Part shown: positions 60,797 through 64,000 of the stretch, piece by piece
Position numbering within the stretch: the first letter of the stretch is position 1
How the letters are laid out: every line of letters starts with the position of its first letter
From: Actinobacteria bacterium HGW-Actinobacteria-5
GTDB taxonomy: Bacteria; Actinomycetota; Actinomycetes; Propionibacteriales; Propionibacteriaceae
Direction: 5' to 3'
NCBI GenBank assembly: GCA_002843035.1
Contig: PHEV01000008.1
Location: forward strand, 1 to 64,000
DNA: 64,000 bases
Notes under the pieces: model-generated
What the model was told of the DNA's origin: nothing
The model's input: only the letters and a program-made list of their open reading frames with translations
Databases searched by the model: none
Made by a program: the position numbers and the translations under genes

Positions 60797-61736
60797 TGAT
60801 CTGGCTTCAGGGCTCCAGCACTACCCGGCGGTGGGCGACCTGGTCGTGCTCGTCGCCGTGGCAGAGCAGCGCGGCGTCTCGGCCGCGGCTCGCGTCCTGG
60901 GAATCCCGCAGCCGAATGCGAGCAGGGCGCTGCGGCGGCTGGAGGGCCAGCTCGGGCTGACCCTGGTCGAGCGGACGCCCCGGGGTTCCGCGCTGACCGC
61001 AGACGGCGCCGTCGTGGTCGACTGGGCGCGCCAGGTGGTCGAGGACTACGAACAGCTGGCCAGCGGCGCGGCCGCGCTCGGACACACCCACCGGGCGCAG
61101 CTCCGGATCGCGGCCAGCCAGACGATCGCCGAGGGACTCCTCCCCCGCTGGCTGGCCGCGCTGCGCACCGAGGATCCGCAGGCACAGGTGGCACTGACGG
61201 TGACGAACTCCGCAGAGGTGGGCCGTCTGGTCAGCGGTGGCGACGTGCTCGGCTTCGTGGAGAGCCCCGCGCTCCCCGCCACGATCACCGTTCCGGTCGG
61301 GCACTGCACGATCAGCACCGACCGGCTGATCGTGGTCGTGGATCCGGGCCACGACTGGGCTCGCCGGACCCGCCCGGTCAGCCTCGCCGAGCTCGCGTCC
61401 ACCCCGCTGGTGGTGCGCGAGTCGGGCTCGGGCACCCGGGTGAGCTTCGAGCAGGCGCTGGCCGGGCTCACCCTCGCCGCTCCCGCCCTCGAGCTGGCCA
61501 GCAACGTCGCGGTGCGGATCGCTGTGGCCGCGGGCGCCGGACCAGCCGTTCTCAGCGAGCACGCCGTGCAGGCGGCCGTGGCGTCCGGCGAACCGCGGGC
61601 CGTGATGGTCGAGGGCCTGCTGGTCGAGCGCCCGCTCCAGGCCGTCTGGGCGGAGGGCCAGCCTCCGGGGGCGAGCGCGGCCCGGCTCGTCGAGCTCGCC
61701 ATCGCTGCCGAAGCCGGGCGGATCCCGGGCGACTGA
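60792..61736 (+). CDS. LysR-family regulator (YeiH partner)
   Basis: 314 aa. HTH VGDLVVLVAVAEQRGVSAAA then RVLGIPQPNASRALRRLEGQ (residues 14-53), then the effector domain (AQLRIAASQTIAEGLLPRWL, GHCTISTDRLIVVVDPGHDW, LVVRESGSGTRVSFEQALAG). The RESGSGTR segment is the anion-binding loop found in CysB/CbbR/YeiE-type LysR proteins, suiting an oxyanion such as sulfite or sulfate. Divergent from yeiH with two matching sites between them. The mRNA is predicted leaderless. Confidence 0.91.
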   Translation: MADLASGLQHYPAVGDLVVLVAVAEQRGVSAAARVLGIPQPNASRALRRLEGQLGLTLVERTPRGSALTADGAVVVDWARQVVEDYEQLASGAAALGHTHRAQLRIAASQTIAEGLLPRWLAALRTEDPQAQVALTVTNSAEVGRLVSGGDVLGFVESPALPATITVPVGHCTISTDRLIVVVDPGHDWARRTRPVSLAELASTPLVVRESGSGTRVSFEQALAGLTLAAPALELASNVAVRIAVAAGAGPAVLSEHAVQAAVASGEPRAVMVEGLLVERPLQAVWAEGQPPGASAARLVELAIAAEAGRIPGD

Positions 61737-61788
61737 GGCCGGCTCGCCGCACCCCGCGCAACCCTGGCGGGCGGTCGTGCTCACGCGG

Positions 61789-62937
61789 TCAGTGGGTACG
61801 CGTGTCGGACAGGAACCAGCCCGACGGGCCCAGCGTCGTGTCCAGCCGCGGAACGTACTGGTCGAAGTAGACCCGGGCGATCAGCTCCCTGCGGCTGCGC
61901 ACGCCCGCCTTCTCGAACACCGACTTGAGGTGGTCCTGCACCGTGTACGCGGACAGGAACAGCTGCGCGGCGATGTCCTTGGTGTCGAGACCCTGGAGCA
62001 CCAGCTGGGTGATGTCCCGCTCCCGCGGCGTGAGCCCGAACGCCGCCACCACCAGTGGCACGATCTCGGGTGGACGCGCCTCCTCGATGGTCACGACCAC
62101 GTCCCCGCTGGGTCCGTCCGCGTTGCCCAGCGGCGCGGCGTGCAGCACCAGCCAGGTGCCGTTCGCCGCGCGGATGCGGGTGCGGGGCGGAACGCTCGAG
62201 ACGCCCTTCGCGTAGCGCCGGGCCGCACCGACCAGCGAGCCGACCAGGCCGGTCGTCCCGCCGTCGAGCGGACTGGACGTGGTGAGCTGGTCCAGCCTGT
62301 CGGCCGCGCCCGCGGACGCCTGGGACACCTGGTTCGTGGAGTCGACGATCAGCACGATCGGGCCGGGCAGGCTCATCGGGGCCTCCCCGGCGAGGGTGGC
62401 GAGAAGGCCGCTGCGCATGCCGAGGGCGAGGCTGCCGCTCAGCGAGGCGAGGTAGCCGACCTCGTCGGTGTCGAAGGGCTGGTCGCCCTGCTGGCGGAAC
62501 AGCGCGACACCGGCCCACCACTGGCCGCGGTCGTCGAGGCAGATCGCGCGCAGCTCGTCGGCGTAGCCGAATCGGGGAATCATGAACTCCTGCAGGCGCA
62601 GGGAACGGTCCGGGTCTCCCACCGTGCGAGCCTGCAGGCCGGCCGCCAGCACCCCGTCATCGAGCATGCGGGAGAACGAGGTCGGTTCCGGCTCACCGTA
62701 CTCGAGCAGCCCCCAGTCGCGGTCGTGCTCGTTGACCCCGCGCAGGCTGCCGAGCTTGCGGGTGCCGGTGAGCAGTCCGGTGCTCGGGTCGATCGAGCCG
62801 ATACACACCGCGTCGAACGGGACGGCGCGCTGCAGGGAGGCCATCGACTCCTCCACGAAGGAGTCGAGATCGAGGCCCGCGCGCGCGAGCACCTCCACGT
62901 CCCTGCGGACACGCTCCGCCGCCAGTGCCCTCCCCAC
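61789..62937 (-). CDS. LuxR-type regulator with GAF-like sensor
   Basis: 382 aa from GTG 62937 (the ORF track runs 319 residues too far upstream). The N-terminal ~150 residues look like a GAF domain (SLQRAVPFDAVCIGSIDPST), then a PAS-like part (LPGPIVLIVDSTNQVSQASA). The C-terminal LuxR HTH is FGLTPRERDITQLVLQGLDT then AAQLFLSAYTVQDHLKSVFE (about residues 302-345). No receiver domain, so it responds to a ligand rather than phosphorylation. Divergent from the FAD oxidase, which it probably controls. Start codon choice is uncertain. Confidence 0.87.
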   Translation of the reverse strand: MGRALAAERVRRDVEVLARAGLDLDSFVEESMASLQRAVPFDAVCIGSIDPSTGLLTGTRKLGSLRGVNEHDRDWGLLEYGEPEPTSFSRMLDDGVLAAGLQARTVGDPDRSLRLQEFMIPRFGYADELRAICLDDRGQWWAGVALFRQQGDQPFDTDEVGYLASLSGSLALGMRSGLLATLAGEAPMSLPGPIVLIVDSTNQVSQASAGAADRLDQLTTSSPLDGGTTGLVGSLVGAARRYAKGVSSVPPRTRIRAANGTWLVLHAAPLGNADGPSGDVVVTIEEARPPEIVPLVVAAFGLTPRERDITQLVLQGLDTKDIAAQLFLSAYTVQDHLKSVFEKAGVRSRRELIARVYFDQYVPRLDTTLGPSGWFLSDTRTH

Positions 62938-63096
62938 GGGACGAGTCTGCCGGGAACGCCCGGACCGGACCATCCCACAAAGCTGGGAACTCCTACCACC
63001 CCGACCCGGTGGGAGCCCGGATTCCCCGGCCACGCGGGATCGTGGCGAACCCTCCCCGCACGGCAGATTCGTCCTCACCAAACCAAGGAGAGAACC
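62938..63096. promoter_or_regulatory. luxR-FAD oxidase divergent region
   Basis: 159 bp. An inverted repeat CTACCACC-CCGACCC-GGTGGGAG (62993-63015, 7 of 8 pairs) is the best candidate operator for the LuxR-type protein. AAGGAGAGAACC is the ribosome binding site of the oxidase gene. Confidence 0.4.
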
Positions 63097-64000
63097 ATGA
63101 TCGAATCCACCATCGCCCCGGCGGAATCGCTGCGGGGATTGTGTGGCGGCCGCGTCTTCCTGCCCGGCGATCCCGGCTACGACGCGGCACGCACCCCCTG
63201 GAACGTGGCCGTGCAGCAACTCCCCGCCGCGGTCGCGGTGCCGACCAGTGCCGAGGAGGTCGCCGAGGTCGTCCGCGCCGCTGCGGCCGCGGGCCTGCGG
63301 GTCGCCCCCCAGAGCACAGGGCACAACCCCGGTCCGCTCGCGGGACGGCTCGAGAACACGGTGCTGCTGCGACTGTCCGACTTCACCGGCGTGAGCGTCG
63401 ACCAGGAACGCAGGGTGGCGCGCGTCCTCGGGGGCACCGTCTGGCAGGACGTCGTCGAGGCCGCCGCCGCACACGGCCTCGCAGTGATGCACGGCAGCTC
63501 GCCCGATGTCGGGGTCGCGGGGTTCACCCTCGGCGGCGGGCTGTCCTGGTACGCGCGCAGCGCCGGCCTCACCTGCAACCACGTGATCGCCGCAGAGGTG
63601 GTGCTCGCCGACGGCACCCTGGTGCGCGCGGACTCCGAGCACAACTCGGCGCTCTTCTGGGCCCTGCGCGGCGGGAGCGGGAACTTCGGCGTGGTCACCG
63701 CGCTGGAACTGCGCCTGCTGCCGATCGCGGACGCCTACGCGGGCATGCTGCTGTGGGACGGCGCCCGGGCGGCTGTCGTCTGCCGGGCCTGGGCGGACTG
63801 GACGCACGGCCTGGCCGAGGAGGTCACCACCTCGCTGCGGTTGCTCAGCCTGCCGCCGCTGCCGGAACTGCCCGAGTTCATCCGGGGCCGGCAACTGGTC
63901 GTGGTGGACGGAGCGGTGCTCGCCTCCGATCAGCGGGCTGCGGAACTGCTCGCCCCGCTGCGGGCGCTGCAGCCGGAGCTGGACACGTTCGCCCGGGTAC
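63097..64000 (+). CDS. FAD-linked oxidase (PCMH/BBE-like), truncated by window end
   Basis: 301 codons are visible, with no stop before the edge, so it is not in the ORF track. Starts MIESTIAPAESL at ATG 63097 with AAGGAG upstream. PCMH-type FAD domain: VAVPTSAEEVAEVVRAA, then VAPQSTGHNPGP with His76 where BBE-like oxidases attach FAD covalently, and FTLGGGLSWYARSAGL. The second covalent residue, Cys in the usual CPxVG, is Ser135 here (GSSPDVGVAGF), so a single His link is expected. ALRGGSGNFGVVTALELRL is the family end of the domain. It may oxidise an alcohol, sugar or amine; regulated by the divergent LuxR protein. Confidence 0.9.
   Translation, partial: MIESTIAPAESLRGLCGGRVFLPGDPGYDAARTPWNVAVQQLPAAVAVPTSAEEVAEVVRAAAAAGLRVAPQSTGHNPGPLAGRLENTVLLRLSDFTGVSVDQERRVARVLGGTVWQDVVEAAAAHGLAVMHGSSPDVGVAGFTLGGGLSWYARSAGLTCNHVIAAEVVLADGTLVRADSEHNSALFWALRGGSGNFGVVTALELRLLPIADAYAGMLLWDGARAAVVCRAWADWTHGLAEEVTTSLRLLSLPPLPELPEFIRGRQLVVVDGAVLASDQRAAELLAPLRALQPELDTFARV

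Overview
The window is uniformly GC-rich with strong G/C at third codon positions, many GTG/TTG starts and many short start/stop overlaps. Together with the gene content (EttA, PrsW, MoxR/DUF58 operon, VKOR-DsbA oxidative folding, a Cys-rich leader peptide, lipobox lipoproteins) this points to a chromosome of an actinobacterium (Actinomycetota). I cannot fix the family from sequence alone. No rRNA, tRNA, CRISPR, transposase, integrase or phage gene was found, so this looks like ordinary chromosome with local decay and intergenic repeat elements.

Layout. 1-5 kb: an unassigned partial gene coupled to a Nei/Fpg DNA glycosylase, then aminopeptidase N. 5.1-8.0 kb: pyrR-pyrB-pyrC with overlapping starts and stops. 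8.0-10.9 kb: a LacI regulator and a GH13 alpha-glucosidase. 11-14.7 kb (minus): acyl-CoA ligase plus double-hotdog thioesterase, and methionine aminopeptidase. 14.9-20 kb: MarR plus a 940-residue FAD/Fe-S D-2-hydroxyacid dehydrogenase, then EttA. 20-27.6 kb (minus): HEAT-like protein, SSB paralogue, LpqC-like esterase, two coupled membrane GTPases, PrsW. 27.8-34.4 kb: HelD/HelR-type helicase, then a minus-strand DUF4129/MoxR/DUF58 operon. 34.6-41.6 kb: a TetR-controlled export operon (two HlyD-type adaptors, two ATPases, two ABC-2 permeases) resembling the E. coli cecR-ybhGFSR arrangement. 41.6-49.3 kb: M50B protease, esterase, RutE-like nitroreductase, a broken MFS gene, GATase, EamA/LysR pair, SDR.

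49.3-54.7 kb is the most interesting part: a thiol/sulfur block. On the minus strand an uncharacterised two-TM protein with conserved cysteines and a DsbA-like protein occur as a duplicated pair around one VKOR. Divergently, an uncatalogued 27-residue leader peptide (CMCCC) precedes DUF4395 and a membrane-anchored thioredoxin fused in frame to serine O-acetyltransferase (CysE). The inference is one locus balancing cysteine supply, thiol redox and extracytoplasmic disulfide formation. Further right, a YeiH-type transporter with divergent LysR continues the sulfur theme.

54.8-64 kb: repeat array, amino-acid permease, a large secreted hydrolase in which NlpC/P60 is nested inside a glucosaminidase domain, a lipoprotein, YeiH/LysR, a LuxR regulator and a partial FAD oxidase.

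Two genome-wide-looking patterns emerge. (1) A family of intergenic inverted repeats with core GAACCGTCCCC at six gene ends. (2) At least 14 genes with a TANNNT -10 box exactly 6-7 nt before the start codon and usually no Shine-Dalgarno, i.e. predicted leaderless mRNAs.
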